From Onchocerca volvulus (taxonomy: Eukaryota; Nematoda; Chromadorea; Rhabditida; Onchocercidae), in NCBI GenBank assembly GCA_000499405.2, contig HG738137.1, positions 8,445,609 through 8,509,608 of the forward strand: DNA of 64,000 nucleotides. The letters are read 5' to 3'. Positions within the stretch are counted from its first letter, which is position 1, and each line of letters opens with the position of its first letter. The notes under the pieces were generated by a model, which saw only the letters and a program-made list of their open reading frames with translations, searched no databases and was not told the origin of the DNA. This document shows, in pieces, positions 12,917 through 26,611 of the stretch. The position numbers were made by a program, and so were the translations under genes.

Positions 12917-15900
12917 ATGGATGCGTCAACAGTTAACGATGCAATCGTTATCGAATTGCAAATGTTAATTGATGAAATGCGTGAGTTTTTATTTTCATTT
13001 AATTAGTTTTTCTTTTAATTTGCGTTTACATGTCGAAATAACGTGATGTGAAATATTGATATGAGATTGTAACATGAACTATACTTTTAGAAAAAAAAAG
13101 GTGATAAAATAAGTAGATTCATGATGATAGAATAAATAAATTTACTTACGGAATATACCTAAATATGATTCTGAGCCTTAAAAGAAATTGAATCGAAAAA
13201 ACGAATAATAACTTTATCATTTGATTCATTCATTTAATATTTTAGAAATTGTTATTATTTACGTAAAATAGTATTTAATAATAGTGCAGTTAAGATGACA
13301 AATTTGATGTTCTTTTATATAAAATAAAAATATTAAGCAAATATCAATCACCTTAGATATATGATTAATTACCTTAGTTTAATTTCTAATATCATAGTAT
13401 TTAAATAAAAATTTTAAAGAATTTAGCATTAGGATAATTTTACCCAGTTGAACGTTGTTACATTATTCCAAAGAATACTATCAAATATTATCTTTTGTTT
13501 GAAATAACAGCATGTTTAACTTATTAAAAATTGATATTATTATCTTCATTAATTCTAGGATTGCAAGATTTCGATTCGATCCGTTTTGCAACGTACAGAT
13601 GTGCATGCAAATTACGCTTTGTCCAAAAGAAGACTAATGGTATGTTTTGCTGTAAAGTTAGAATAATTATTATTACTTTAGATCGCAATCCTTCAGTATA
13701 ATTTCGTCATAAATTCGTTATTTATTTAATTTTGTGCATGTTTCAGTTGTAATTTTTCTGATAGATAGATAAAAGATGAAAGAAGTTTCATATTGAGATT
13801 TCAACAATATAAACAAGATTAGATTTTTTTTCGCTATTAATGATTTATTAAGCATAATTAGCGTGTATATATTCTGAGCAAGTTTAAAATATCAGAAGTT
13901 CGATTAGTGTTGCCAGAATTTAAATTTGGGACTTCGGTTGAAAAACTGAAAAAAAAAAAGAACATCCAAACATCTCTTTTCTATCGTGATATAATGATAA
14001 AAAAATAGTTAGAATAAAATATACAATAAGAAACTTTTTTTTGTTTCATTTGTTAGCATTTTTATTATGTTAATATTCGATGTTATGGTCGAAGAAGTTC
14101 AACACCCTTAGTATTTATTTTTTTATTTATTTTATTGGTGAACATATCATTGATCAATTACTTGATGTGCTTTTTAGCTTATAATATTATTATCTCTTCT
14201 AAAAAATCTAAAGATTTCACGTATTTTCTTCAGCTCCCTCATCTTTCCTCTCTTTTTCATTTTTTTTTCTGTTTTTTTATATTTGTTTAAAATATTTTTC
14301 TTTGCAGTACATCTAGTGGATATATGGAATATGATTGAATCGTTCCGTGAAAATGGCTTAAATGCACTTCCAATTACTTCACAGGTTACTGCTTTCAATT
14401 CTTCTAGTGGAGATATTGCTCTTATTACCATACATATGGTTTGCTTGGCCACCAGAATTTTGGACCGTATGGGTTTAGTATCTTTCTATCCTGATTCCAA
14501 TCCAAAATTTTCGAAATCACTGAATTTTTTTTTTTTTTTTTTTTAACAAAGAAGCAAAAAAAAAAAAAAAAAACTTATTAATGTGAGATGAAAAAAATTA
14601 GCGACGATTGCTATAAATCCACTATTATTATGCATGTCATCACTCTTGTTCGGCCTGTTAGATATTTCAGTTTGAGTTTTAGAGAGAGAGTAATTAATAA
14701 CGAGATTTTAAAATCAATGGAATATTTATTGCGGCAGATTAGGCATTGTTTTCAAATTCTTTTACTAGATTTTCTGTATTGTAAATTGGAAACCTCACTA
14801 TGAGGCAGATAAGAGTTAAGAGTCGAGAAGGTATTTTTAACAAACAAAGAGAGTGGAGGAAGCTTTGAAATGTTTTAGTTATAAATGGGTTTTACTTATC
14901 TTAAAACAATGAAAAAGTAACTTTTTGATTAAATTTTGAAAAGGATTTTTCACCAAACTTTTCGATTAAATAATGTTTTCAAAGAAATTAGATCAAAACT
15001 ACTCTTAGTAGTGCTTTTCACTTGAAAATTTCGCATATAATACCTTTCTTCAGTTCTTTTTTATTTTAGATTTGTATGATCTAAAGAATTATTTATTACA
15101 GGTGAAGATCTCAAGACTGGAATTATTGCTTGCAACAATATTTCATAATTTAAACAAGCGTTTACCCGTTGCGCAACACATCGATACCGACAAATCCATT
15201 TCACTTCTGCTTAGCTTCCTCGTCGGTGCGTATGACAGGTTGTATTTGTTAATAATGATCACTATGTGATAATAAAAGAAATGCTTGAGTTGAATTTAAG
15301 AAAAACCCTCCATATTATTTATTTTTATAAGCTATTATATACTTAATTTTTGAACTAATAATTAAGATCACTACATCTGTGCGTATTTAAAAAAAAAAAA
15401 AAAAAAAGAGAAAAAAAGAAAAAAAAACTCAGTTTATTAGTGATTCTAGAAAAAATTAATTTAGTGAAGTTTTAATAACTAGAACATTTCCCAGTATTCA
15501 TGATTTTTTTCCTGTTGCATTTTAGACAGCAAACTGGTCGTTTAACGGTTTTTGCTATCAAAATAGCTCTTGCAACATTATGTACCGGTAAACTAATGGA
15601 CAAATTACGATGTAAGTAGAAGAATTATTTTTTCGAACTTTTTTAATGATGTTAACTTAAGATTAAAGTTTCATTTGTCAAAATCCATTTCATTTCACAA
15701 TTTCATTGTACTTCAAGATATTCAAGAAGTTTCATATTCCATTTTTTTCGACCGCTGGAAAGTTTCTCCCTTACTTTTTTTAGTATTCATAATATGGACA
15801 AGTCTTTTTTTTTCTAACATCAATGGGCAGGGCTTTTGTGTAAAGTAACGAATAAAAGATTACTGGATATTTTCATAGGTTTTAATATTTCAGTAATAAG

Positions 15901-18900
15901 TACATATTTGCTAAATATTTTGCGAAAAGCAAAGTAAAGATTAGCTAAAACAAAGTGAAGTTAAAGTTTGAAAAATTTTAAAGTTGAATTTTAATATAAG
16001 ATTTTTTAGTTGAAGTTGTGAATTTGAAGCAAGATGTGAAGTGTAGAACTTGTTGATTTGGTAACCTCAAGTTCTTCATAATTTTAAAAGCACAAAAAAT
16101 TTGATGAAAGTTAATGAGGTTTAAATTTTTGCTTATGAGCGAAAAGTAATGAATTTCCTTATATACTTTAATTTATTCTTATTATTTATAGTTTATAATT
16201 TTATTCTCAGCAGTCACTTGCAAAATGATTAGTTTTTTCAGACGCATTTTCTCAAGTATCCAATAGCAGTGGTACAATGGAATGGGACAAATTTAGTGAT
16301 TATTTACAACAAGTACTAGCTCTTGCTACGGCTGTTTTTGAAGGTCCAACATTTGGTTATACAGAAACAGCATTGGAACAATGTTTTCAGAAGGTTTGTT
16401 TATTGGTTTATATTTTGTTTTAGATGAAAACTATAAAAAGTTTGAAATAAATAATTTATATGGGAAAAGTTGACTAAAAAGTACTATACATGTCCTATGG
16501 AATCGAACTTGGACAAAGTTATTCGAGGAAAATTGTGATTGAATAACAAATACTAACAAATATCTCGCGAAATATTTTTTGGGAATCTAAAATAGGATAA
16601 AATCGAGACGGTCGAATTATCATTGATAACGGAGTGACAATTGTTATATTGTAAGATCACTTTCAAAAATGCTTGTATTTGGCTTGTAAGTTAAAGCGAT
16701 ATCAGAAAACCCCACATAATGAATGTAGAAATAAGATAATCCTAAATATATTCGTATTATTAATAACTTCCTAATTTCTGATCGAAATATCGACATATGC
16801 ATAAGTAATAATTCAAATTAACTCAACATTCTTATTTTCAGGACCAACAGGTAAATTTGAATGCATTTCTGGACGTTATGTTAGCCGATCCTTGTCCACC
16901 ATGTTTGATGTGGTTACCACTACTCCACAGGATAGCAAGTGTTGAGAATGTTTATCATCCAGTTGTGTGTGATGCTTGTCAGGTAAAATCTTTCGTTTAC
17001 ATTCAAGAATCATCTTGTTGTTTGACAAATTCTAAAAGTTAAGGTTTTAGACTGCTAATTAGATTCAGCTTTGGTGGATTAGTGGTTGATAGTTTGATCG
17101 TTTAATTTAAAATTTTGTCATGTTTTAATTTAAGTATTCTTGTATTATTACGAAATGTATGGTATCATAACAGTTTAACTTATTTAAGGAAAAGAGAAAA
17201 TGATGATAAATGGAAAAAGAAAAAAGAAAGGGAAGTAGGGAGAAAATGATATAAGAGAAAATCCCATTGTCTTTTAATTTTCATTTTTCATTTTCAGTCT
17301 AATGAATTGCTCTACAATGCATTTGAAGTAATTTTTGACCGAACTTTTTGGATTAATTCATTAATTGAATCAAATTAGATTAGATTAGTCGCTAAGAATT
17401 GTTTATATGAGATGATACTTAGTGTTTTAAAAACTAATATGTTGAGTTATTTTTTATTTTTGTTTAGGTTCGATCATTTACCGGTTTTCGTTATAAATGT
17501 CAACGTTGCACGAATTATCAATTATGTGCGCAGTGTTTCTGGCGTGGACGGACAAGTTCAGGGCATTCCAACGAGCATGAAATGAAGGAATATTCTAGTT
17601 ATGTGAGTAGATTTCCCGTTGTATATAGATCATCGATATATGAAATAAGAAGTTATTAATAATAAGAATCAACCAGATTTTACTCTTTAATTTGACTGTT
17701 AAAGTTAGTATAATTTTTTAAATCGAAACAGTTTTCTACAGAATGGTCGAAAAAAAAAAGGAACTGTTTCTGAAATATGGCATATTTTGAGATTTTTATA
17801 TTTGATTTAGTTAAAATACCATAATAAATTTCACTTGATGATGAATAATATTGGAAATTATTAATTCTTATTTTATATTTCGAAATGCCATTTAATTCTT
17901 TTTTTTAAGTCTTAGAGCAAGAATAAATTTTTTACTTGTATCTATAGAAACGAATATCGTGTCAAACAGAATAGAAATTAGCATCGAAGAGCAGTGAAAT
18001 CGGATTTAAGTCAAATCTAAGATGAATCGAAAATTTAATGTATCAAAAGAACAACTGATTACCTAGTAATGAAAATTAAGAAAATTTTTAAAGCTGGTCA
18101 TTGGGTCGCTTAGAATGTATTTTTTTTTTTTTTCAGAACGAACATTTTATTTTTTCATTTCAAGCAGTATATTATGTGAATTGCGAATAAATTTTTTGCA
18201 GAAATCACCGGGCAGACAGTTAGCTCATTCCATACACAAATCGTTGCGTTGTGTACCAGTGCCTAATCGTTCCACACATCCGATATTCCCAGAACGGCCA
18301 GAACGACCTCTCGATCTCGCTAACATTGTGCCAATAACGCCAGCATCTAGAAGACGGTTTTCGGAAGATTTGAAAGATTGGACAAGTCAAATTTTGCCCG
18401 GACAATTCCCGGTAACTAACGGTTCTGCTATGGATGATGAGCATAAATTGATCGCACGATATTCGGCCAAACTTTCCGGCCGAACACAGGTAATTAACAG
18501 GAATGTAATTCATTCAGCAATTAATATGCTTAATAGTCAAACTTCTAAAGATATCATAAATAATATCATTTAGTGCGTCGTCGTAATTAAAAAAAAAATC
18601 AAATATTCATCTTTTTTTTGGAATTCTTTTGATTCGGAAAGTGTTTAATTTCTATAATTAATGTATATAGCTTGAAAAAATAATATATTTAAGTATCCAT
18701 TCGTTTTGCCGAAAGATCGAACAACTAGCATGGATGAAAATCTTAATGAAAAAACATTAATTACACGACTTGAAGAAGAAAATGGTGAAATGATGCGTGA
18801 GATGGAAATGTTGAAGCAACAACAAGTAATACTTTTTTTTAAAATACGAAATAAAAATTTCAAAGATTAGTGGTTAACAAAAATAGATTATTGATTTTGT

Positions 18901-20511
18901 ATTCCCTTTTTTTTTTTAATTTATTGATCAGAAACATAAAAAAAGGAAGTTTTTTGACTGTCTAAATGTAATTTTTTCCTCTTTTTTTAAAATGCCACCA
19001 TTTATTTCAAGACCTACATACAATTTTAAGCATATTGATTTTATTTTTTCTAGGAATTGGAAAATACAGATGAACAGTTGAATGGTTTACGTGAACGAAA
19101 AGCTCAGCTTGAGGAAAAAATGCGTGTTATGCAGCAGACACGAAGACAACTGATGCAACAGTTAGAAGTGCTTATGTTAGAACTAAACGTAAGATATTTG
19201 TCTTCGTATAACTTATGCTTTAATTTATATAGATTGAAGTAGGTTACTATAGAGTTTTATTGCCAAACTTTTTAGAAAATTACTTAAATTCAGAAGCGTT
19301 CGATAAATTCGAAGATATAAAAATATTAAAAAACAAGAAGTAGAAGTGTAACAATTTCAAAAATTTTTTGAATTTAGGTTCACTTAAAGAATATCTCTTA
19401 AAAAGTTATGATTCACATTTTCTTTCGCTGCATAGTTATATTCATCAAAGACAACATTATCACAGGATAGAAATTAATTCTAGGAATGGGAAAAATTCTC
19501 TTCCAAGATGGAGATTTAAATTATTTTATCCGAGACATACCAATAATTTTCCTAATAGATTGGAATATTCTGACAAGGCTACCATTCATCCCTTTAAAAA
19601 AAAAAAAAAAAAAAAAATCTGTTCGTAACAAAAGTCGATCTTTTTTTTGAAGTATGATTAATTCCTCTTCTCTTTTTTGTAGCAGTCGAAAGGTGGAAGT
19701 ATGGGTGCTATACCGGAATCATTAATTGGTATTGGAAGCCGTGTTTCAACCGCATTTCGGGATCGCGCAATGCAGAGAGCTAGTTCAGTACCTGCTGCTC
19801 AGTTACAGGGTGATCTTCTTCATGCAGCTGATGATATCACAAACAATATGAGCACATTACTCAGGGAACTTGGTCAAGGTTTGAAGTTTCGAAATCATTT
19901 CCTTTACTTCTTAATCAATTTTTAGTAGACTAAATGTTGTTAGAAAGAATGCTGTACTTATCGAATATATAAATATCACACATTTCTGAAATGATTTATT
20001 CCGATATTGAAATGCCTACCAATACTAAGCTTTTATCATTCTGAATAAGTTTTTTTTTTCTTCCTTAGCACTGTACCCTTAAACAGATGTTCGTAATCTC
20101 TTTCAGTTACCAGTCTCGTTTTTAATAAGATGTATATGATCCACTGGAAATTACTTTTTTTTTTGATGCTATTATTGAAAATGTGGTTTCTTTTTTGAAG
20201 TTTTTATTGGTTTCAAAGAAATTACAGCACAAATTTTTAGCAAACTTTTGCTATCAAACCATTAAATTCTTCCCTATTTTTATTTCTAATTTTGATTTGA
20301 TTTTATTCCTTATAACTTCCTTTATTATTTATTGCTTGGAAATGAATTAAATAGTTACTTCTCCATGACAAGAAATTAATAATTTCATTCATTATCAAAT
20401 AATTTGAATAAATAAGTGAAAGTGCTGGAAATAAGCAACCAAATGAATCATGAAGTAATTTCAGCTCAGAAAGATGTTATAAATGGTGGTGATGGAACAG
20501 AAAGTAATTAG
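12917..20511 (+). CDS. dyb-1: Dystrobrevin
   Basis: Exons: 12917-12980, 13559-13639, 14308-14384, 15102-15238, 15526-15611, 16242-16393, 16842-16982, 17468-17602, 18202-18489, 18694-18825, 19054-19188, 19683-19878, 20417-20511. Every junction is GT-AG, phases match, and the total is 1719 nt, giving 572 residues, near the length I recall for C. elegans DYB-1. Residues about 20-200 match the EF-hand-like region of the dystrophin family ([36 protein letters not shown]). A ZZ zinc finger follows at about 242-283 (C242, C245, C257, C260, C266, C269, H279, H283). Residues about 408-476 are a leucine-rich coiled coil expected to pair with the dystrophin C-terminus. Dystrobrevin is a cytoplasmic part of the dystrophin-associated complex at muscle and neuronal membranes. 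The start is the only ATG that continues in phase into exon 2. The last exon is the least certain: its acceptor (ATAAATAAG) is weak, and an alternative AG lies 6 nt downstream. Confidence 0.95.
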
Positions 20512-21312
20512 GTATCAATTTTATTAAAATATAATGCATGAAAACAAACTGGGACAGTTGTTTGTGATGAAAAATTTTTATCTTCACAAATTGTTTGATA
20601 CTCGTTCATCCACATCTGTTTAAATGTCGTGTAATCTTTCTGGATCATTCTCTGTCTGCACGCACTATAATTATATCTGGGCATTTTTAATGCCAAACTT
20701 TCTTTTTTCATTTCATTTATTTATTTATCTTTTTTTTCCCAAGCTTCATTTTTTTTTTTTTTTTTAAATTGATTTAGAGCTATTATCCTTGATTTTCTCA
20801 TTCTCGAAGAACTTAATATTCAAATAAAAATTCACATTAAATTAGCACAATTCAATATGGATCATCGATTCGGCTTCCACTAAATGGGATATAAAAATAA
20901 GAAAGATTGTGAATTTTTCCATCAAAATATGGTAATCAACGTCAAGATTACCAAATATTTGTTACTTCGAAAGTTACCAGAATTTTTTTGAAATTTGGAA
21001 TTTCTAATACACAAATTTAGAAAAAATTTCTAAAAAAAAAAAAAAAAAAAAAAAAAATTGTGCAGTGCGGACTGAGAATGCACCGGCTGTTTTCAGCTAC
21101 CGTGTCTACCTCTCTGCGAATTCGTTTCTTCATCTATTTCAATCAGTTTTGATCAAAATTATGCAGCATTGCTGTTATTGGGGTTACAATATTTGCTATT
21201 AAAATCTTCACGTGACCATCGGATTACCGTGCCAAATGCCCACTTGCTACAGTAGACAAATCTATTAATGACTGAGAATCAATATCAAATATTGAAAATA
21301 TTTTGGGGAAGT

Positions 21313-21360
21313 CATCCCTTTTATTAACTTTTTTTAAAAAAAAGTTTGATAAAAGGGATG
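21313..21360. repeat. Imperfect hairpin
   Basis: CATCCCTTTTATTAACTTTT on the left pairs with AAAGTTTGATAAAAGGGATG on the right, with one mismatch and one bulge. The loop is an A/T run. Confidence 0.7.
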
Positions 21361-21588
21361 GTCCAAAATTGTGCGTTCTTGCCATATATCAAAAAAATAC
21401 CATTCTTTTTTTCACTTTTTGATTTTATCAAATAGTTGTTACTCGCCGCATTAGGATGTTCTGATTGAATTTTACGAAAAATAGTACTATCATTATTATT
21501 TTATATTTAAACAGTCTAAAGCATTTTATTGTTATATTTTGGTTTATTATGTCATCATATATGACTTATTCAATGTTTTTCCTTTTTT

Positions 21589-21670
21589 CTATCGAATTTA
21601 CTCCCACCGGTTTATGTCCATAATTTAAGCTATCGAATTTACTCCCACCGGTTTATGTCCATAATTTAAG
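21589..21670. repeat. Perfect 41-bp tandem duplication
   Basis: A unit beginning CTATCGAATTTACTCCCACC occurs at 21589-21629 and again, identically, at 21630-21670. The identity implies a recent duplication or an assembly artefact. Confidence 0.9.
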
Positions 21671-23979
21671 CTTAGAATCAATTATAATATTTATTTGCTA
21701 ATGTTATTTTGATTGCTTTTTTTATAAATTACGCTTTTTTCTGCATTGATCGCAAGTTTTTCTTTTTTCATATTTGGTTTTGTCGGTGAAAAAATATTAA
21801 AGAAATGTACAAATTTATCGGTTACATTATCATTTTTCTGAATCGGTGTGTTCTAATCGATATGAAAACCACATTCTTCTTTTTGCTTTTTTTCGCTGCA
21901 ACCTCATCTTTCTCGCTATTGTATACTACTATTTAAATATTCTCAATAGTCATGAATTCCAGATTTTTTTTTCTAAATTTTGTAGATTAAAATAAATTTA
22001 CTATTGATTTCAAAATATATCTCATCCACGATCAGAATAGGTGATCATTTCATGAAGTAAAATTTTATCTGGTTATTGCTCTTAAAAAACGAAAATAATC
22101 ATTCAAACTTTCACCATTGGCTGAAAATTTGGAAGAATATAAAAAAACGAAAATTATGTGCAATGTGAAAAAAAAAAGAAAAAATTAGAGACAAGTGTTA
22201 GTGTTCTTTTTAAATTTAAGTCAAAAGGAGAGAATGATTCTATCAAAATCGCAAACAGCATGATTATATTTTTAATCAAAGATTGATAATATTTTAAATA
22301 TTAATTTTTGTCCATTGTTTTCAATGAGCATCATCACGATAATCGTAAAAGTGTTCGTTAATTCATCACGCATATCAAGAATTACAGTTTACATTATTGC
22401 TTATATGATTGAAATTTTGGTTCAGAATTGGGAATCGAATGGGACACAAAGATATTCTTGTCGAGAAAGTTGTTTTTTTGTGACGCAAACGACTCTTTGT
22501 TGAAAAAGGATTTTATTGTTAGGTGGAAGAGTTTTTCCTGTGTCGCAGATCTTCTATGACCGTGACAATAATTATGAGTTCTTGGATTCTGTCCTCGATC
22601 TTCTTAACCGTGAAAATTAATGAGAGGTCTTCTTTCTTGTTGTTTTGTTCTCGAAACCTCAAACTTGGGTAATTAAACCTTTATTACGAAATATAACGCG
22701 ACAATACACCACAAATACAATATCAATACAATCAATTGACCTCGCGGTAGCACATCCTTTGACAATGATTCTATAGTCAGGACCCTCTTCTTATTTATAA
22801 AGGGAGGATCCCGCTAGAATTTGATCGCAATAAAACGCCATTTTTAGCGCCTGAGAGCGCGTCTTTTTTGACGCGTAACCTTGATTACAACAAAGAATAA
22901 AGTACAAAGCCATTTGATCCATAAACAAAGAAATATATCCAAACAAACAAACAAGAGATACATTTGGAAAACAAAGAAATCACTTCTTCCTTGGTACTCC
23001 TCACGATTTCAGCGACATCCTGTATAATACAGTAATCGAAGAATATTCAAAATAACTGATCACAGGATTATTCTTCCCTTTTTGTTAATAGAGCAGAATA
23101 TTGGTCCATGATTGTCGATCGATTATCTAAAAACTGTTGATCTGATGTAAAAATGTAGGTTGTTGTAAAAGCTGAGATTTGTAGCCAAGAATTTTTATAC
23201 CCGAATGATTCTTCTCCAAAGTTTGATCCTTATATATCCTTCCAGGACTTCTCCTTCTTCCCTGATCTTCAATTTATCCTCCTTGATTGGTCGACTTTGC
23301 CTTATTTACTTTTTAATACTAACATTTTGACGAGAAACATATTTATCCCTTTGTTTAGTGCTTTGGAGGAAAATAAAAAAAATTACGCAAATTGAACTTC
23401 ACCACTCCGTGTTTATAATATTTATGATTTTCTTATTTTTCCAGCAATTTTGGATTTCTATCTGAAACGTTAGCAGTAATGAATGCATCCGAATGAACAT
23501 GGCCTTGATGATGTAATATTTCACGGAAAAATTTACAAAAAAAGGATGACTGCATGAAACGAAGGAACACTGAAGTCATCATTTTCAGATAATTTCTATT
23601 TTTCGCAAACTAATTAATTCTATCAATCTTCAGTGCTTTATGTACGCCTATTTTCACGGAAAGATGCCAATGGTATTTTCCATACTTTGTAAAAACAAAT
23701 GAATTTTGTAATAAACTTCACAAATAAACTTTATAAATAAGCAGGGAGAAATATTGAAGCACAGATTGTCAATCTTCTTTAGAATCAGAAACCTATCCTC
23801 TTTTCAAGCAACATGTTCGATATTGGTCTATGATCAAATTTTTTCAATAGCTATTTTTAAAATATCAGCCCGATAAATGAACGTGTATATTGTCGTGAGA
23901 TTTGTTGATTCGTTGGAGGTGATGTCTATGATAACCAAATAACCAGTATTTCGACCAGGGTTGATTTACCTTTCGCGTT

Positions 23980-24170
23980 GTTTGCGGGGAGTCGATTGAG
24001 GTGTGTTGAGTTGGACAAAGTTAGGTTGGATTTGAGTAACAGTTGAGTTAAACAGAGAACCGAATGGCAGTTAATCTGAGTTAAATTGAACCGAATAGCG
24101 GTTGATTTGAGTTGAACGGACGACCCAAATCGCAATTAATATGAGTTGAGTTGAGTGGACGATCGAGTTG
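23980..24170. repeat. Degenerate tandem repeat built on GAGTTGA/GAGTTAA
   Basis: A short unit with cores such as TTGAGTTGAACGGACGA and AATCTGAGTTAAATTGAACC recurs about five times. It lies downstream of the envelope-like frame, possibly inside the retroelement's 3' non-coding part. Confidence 0.6.
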
Positions 24171-24521
24171 TAGGAATTTATTTGGTTAAAAATGCTGCCT
24201 CTTTCAATACAATAAGGCTTATAAACATTAGGAAGTGGGAGTGGATTCCCATGATTATTCAAGCTATTGCAGCAAGATCAAATGGGAAGATTAAGATGTG
24301 AATATGAACAAGAATGCAAATTTAGTACGATTAGGGATTGATAACATAGGGGATTACGGTGTGATAGAAATACACAAATATGAACATAGATAAAAGCAAA
24401 AAAAAATGGGAAATAAATCTAAAGGAATGTAAAATTAGCTGAGTGATTCACTATTACAGAGCAATGTATTATTATTTGTTTGATTAGTTTTACAATTTGA
24501 ATGAGAAATGTATTTAATTGT

Positions 24522-25481
24522 TTATTCGTTTGAAATTTTGTTGGAGTTTCGCGATATCAAAATTCGAGACACTCCCAAAAGAAGGAGAGAGGAAGAAAGT
24601 TGAAATGAAGTTTTCTCAGGTGTGTAGGAAAAGGTATTTAGTTTAATAATGGGGCTTTTAACTGTATCATTTAGTGTGTGGATTTCTACCGAATTTGTAG
24701 GGAAGATAATGACATTTTCTGAACGTGGATTTTGTCTACGGGATAGGCAGAATAAGGTTTCAAATAGTTCGAATTTTAATTTGATAATAGTTAGTACAAT
24801 TGATAGAAGCAAGATACTTATACAAATTGTGATTAATTTCCAATGATTCATGATATTTTTCAAATTTTTTTGTATCGAATCTTCGACTTGATCGAATTCT
24901 TTCACCAATTGATTTGCCAATTGTTGTCCTTCTTTCGTAAATTCTTTCCAGAAAGAATCGTCTTCTTGTTGATACGATATTGAGTTAATGATATCGTGAT
25001 AGTGGTTTAAAAGTTCTAATTCTGCATTGATTCGCTCGATTTCAAATTTACTTATTAATCCTCTACTGAACTCGATGTTTTGGAGTGGCATTACCTTAGT
25101 TTTGCAAGGTGCTACCAGTAATACCACCTTTTCTTTCTTAGCTATTACATCGTTTTTTTGCAATAACATTTCAGTAACGATAATAGGATAAATTTCAGAC
25201 ATTCTTTCAATCAAGTATAATGAGTTATTTCTATTCTGGCAACTTCTTTCGTATGTTACTTTAAGTAATTGAAGAAATTCTCGTCTAAGGGAATCATATA
25301 TATATTGAAACTTTACATTGTTTGGACTAAACGTTTCTTCTGGGGAAATCTCTATCAGAAGTAGTTGTTTTGTCGTTTTCCGAGTTTGATTTGGAGTTGT
25401 AATATTTTCATTGGTAACGTTTTCTGCGTCCAGAATGATGTTTCCTTTCATCAAATGAAGATTATTGAAGCCACATCTCAT
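24522..25481 (-). CDS. Envelope-like protein C-terminal part, retroelement-derived
   Basis: This is an uninterrupted 319-codon frame. It has a mostly hydrophilic ectodomain with predicted N-glycosylation sequons near its N-terminus, an amphipathic heptad-like stretch at about residues 145-210, and a single hydrophobic membrane segment at about 214-235. A basic cytoplasmic tail follows. This layout fits the membrane-anchored C-terminal part of an env gene as carried by some nematode Bel/Pao elements. Two more decayed copies with the same FW-EE/KE.....QQ.KELA.QL pattern occur at 39945-40410 and 45039-45600, both minus strand, which supports a repeat-family origin. No signal peptide is visible at the first ATG, so the frame may lack its true N-terminus. 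Whether it is expressed cannot be judged here. Confidence 0.6.
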   Translation of the reverse strand: MRCGFNNLHLMKGNIILDAENVTNENITTPNQTRKTTKQLLLIEISPEETFSPNNVKFQYIYDSLRREFLQLLKVTYERSCQNRNNSLYLIERMSEIYPIIVTEMLLQKNDVIAKKEKVVLLVAPCKTKVMPLQNIEFSRGLISKFEIERINAELELLNHYHDIINSISYQQEDDSFWKEFTKEGQQLANQLVKEFDQVEDSIQKNLKNIMNHWKLITICISILLLSIVLTIIKLKFELFETLFCLSRRQNPRSENVIIFPTNSVEIHTLNDTVKSPIIKLNTFSYTPEKTSFQLSSSLLLLGVSRILISRNSNKISNE

Positions 25482-25641
25482 GTCTATTATTGTCTATTAT
25501 TGTATGATCGGTTTTATCCATTACGAATGAGGCTTGTAATTCGTTGATGACAAAATGATCACTGTATTTCATAGCGTCGAATCTTCCAACTTTTTTATAT
25601 GGGCATTGATGGGTAGCCTCTGTATTGTTCCTAAAACAATA

Positions 25642-26611
25642 CTAGTGTTTGTCACACATTTGTCCCTTTGAACTTTTTTTTTTGTCATGCTTATAATTTT
25701 GTTTTTGTCCCCCTCTGATCTTTGTCGGTTTGTTGTCAACTTGAGAGATTGAACTTTGTTCAAGATTCACTTGTTGATTCACTTCTACTAGATCCGATAG
25801 GAAGCTTCTTAATTTTTGAATCGTCCAAGGCTTGTCAAATTTCCGTTGAGTGTATACCTTATTAAGAACCCAGGATGGCAACTTACTTTCTATCATGGTT
25901 TCGGTACTTGGATGCTACAAGTTGTCTCCTTAAGCCTTCAATTGTCGTAGCACCCGTTCGATATTCTCAATGGTAGTCATCCATTCCTTCTCATTGTATT
26001 TGAGAGTTTGAAGTTCTTTGTATAATCTCGACGATATTATGGAAGGGTCTCCATATTTGTTTTTGAGTAATCCTCTTATAATTGAATAATTTTCGGGCGC
26101 TATTTCATATCTTAACGCTGCTTGTAACCCTTCTCCTCTGAGACTCGAGTACAGATAGTTCAATTTCTGAATGTCAGGAATTGTTTGTGAATGGACAGCA
26201 GCATCGAAGCTGCTCCAAAATTGCCTCCATTGTCTAGGGTCTCCATCAAAGGTAGGTAGTGGTAATTGTGGAAGCTGGACGGTATGGTTGGGGGAAAAAG
26301 TCATCTCTTTTTGTTCCTTTCTTACTCCCTTTAATAGCTTTTCAAGCTTCTGCTCGGTTTCGTTCTTGTGCTTTGTGAGGGTTATTATTGCTTCCTGCCC
26401 CTCATGCATTATTCGAAACAGTCCTTGTTCCCCTTCTAGGACTGATTCAAAAATTTTTTCTTCTTCATCCCTCTTTTTTGTGGTGGTAATTGTTTGGATA
26501 TATGCGAGCCACGTGTCGTAGGCCTCTTTGAGTGACTTAATACATAACTGGACTCTATCAATCTTATCTGTTAATACTTGATCTCAACTTTTCAAATTGT
26601 TTCATAGCTCT
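25642..26611 (-). pseudogene. Bel/Pao gag remnant (DUF1759-type)
   Basis: The frame 26409-25930 contains the hallmark segment LPLPTFDGDPRQWRQFW..F of the Pao-type gag family, followed by YLYSSLRGEGLQAA and a long helical part. The frame is open further upstream to about 26580, where a one-base frameshift separates it from a candidate ATG near 26611. Two in-frame stops lie between 25932 and 25896. The frame then continues to a short C/H-containing end at 25642 that may be a degraded zinc knuckle. It is therefore a disrupted structural gene, in the same orientation as the env-like frame. Confidence 0.75.

Larger units (their letters stand above)
20512..22499. other. Intergenic, AT-rich
   Basis: I see no gene. 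Frames such as the one at 20508-20711 (-) have no recognisable content and overlap the dystrobrevin 3' end. A slightly GC-richer patch at 21060-21250 follows a long A run; it has no tRNA- or protein-like features that I can identify. A hairpin and a 41-bp duplication are listed separately. Confidence 0.6.

Noticed and set aside
14283..14546. 87-codon frame containing [13 protein letters not shown]
   Set aside because: Only 14308-14384 is a dystrobrevin exon. The remainder reads into an intron and a poly-T run, and the next exon joins in phase at the GT after TSQ.
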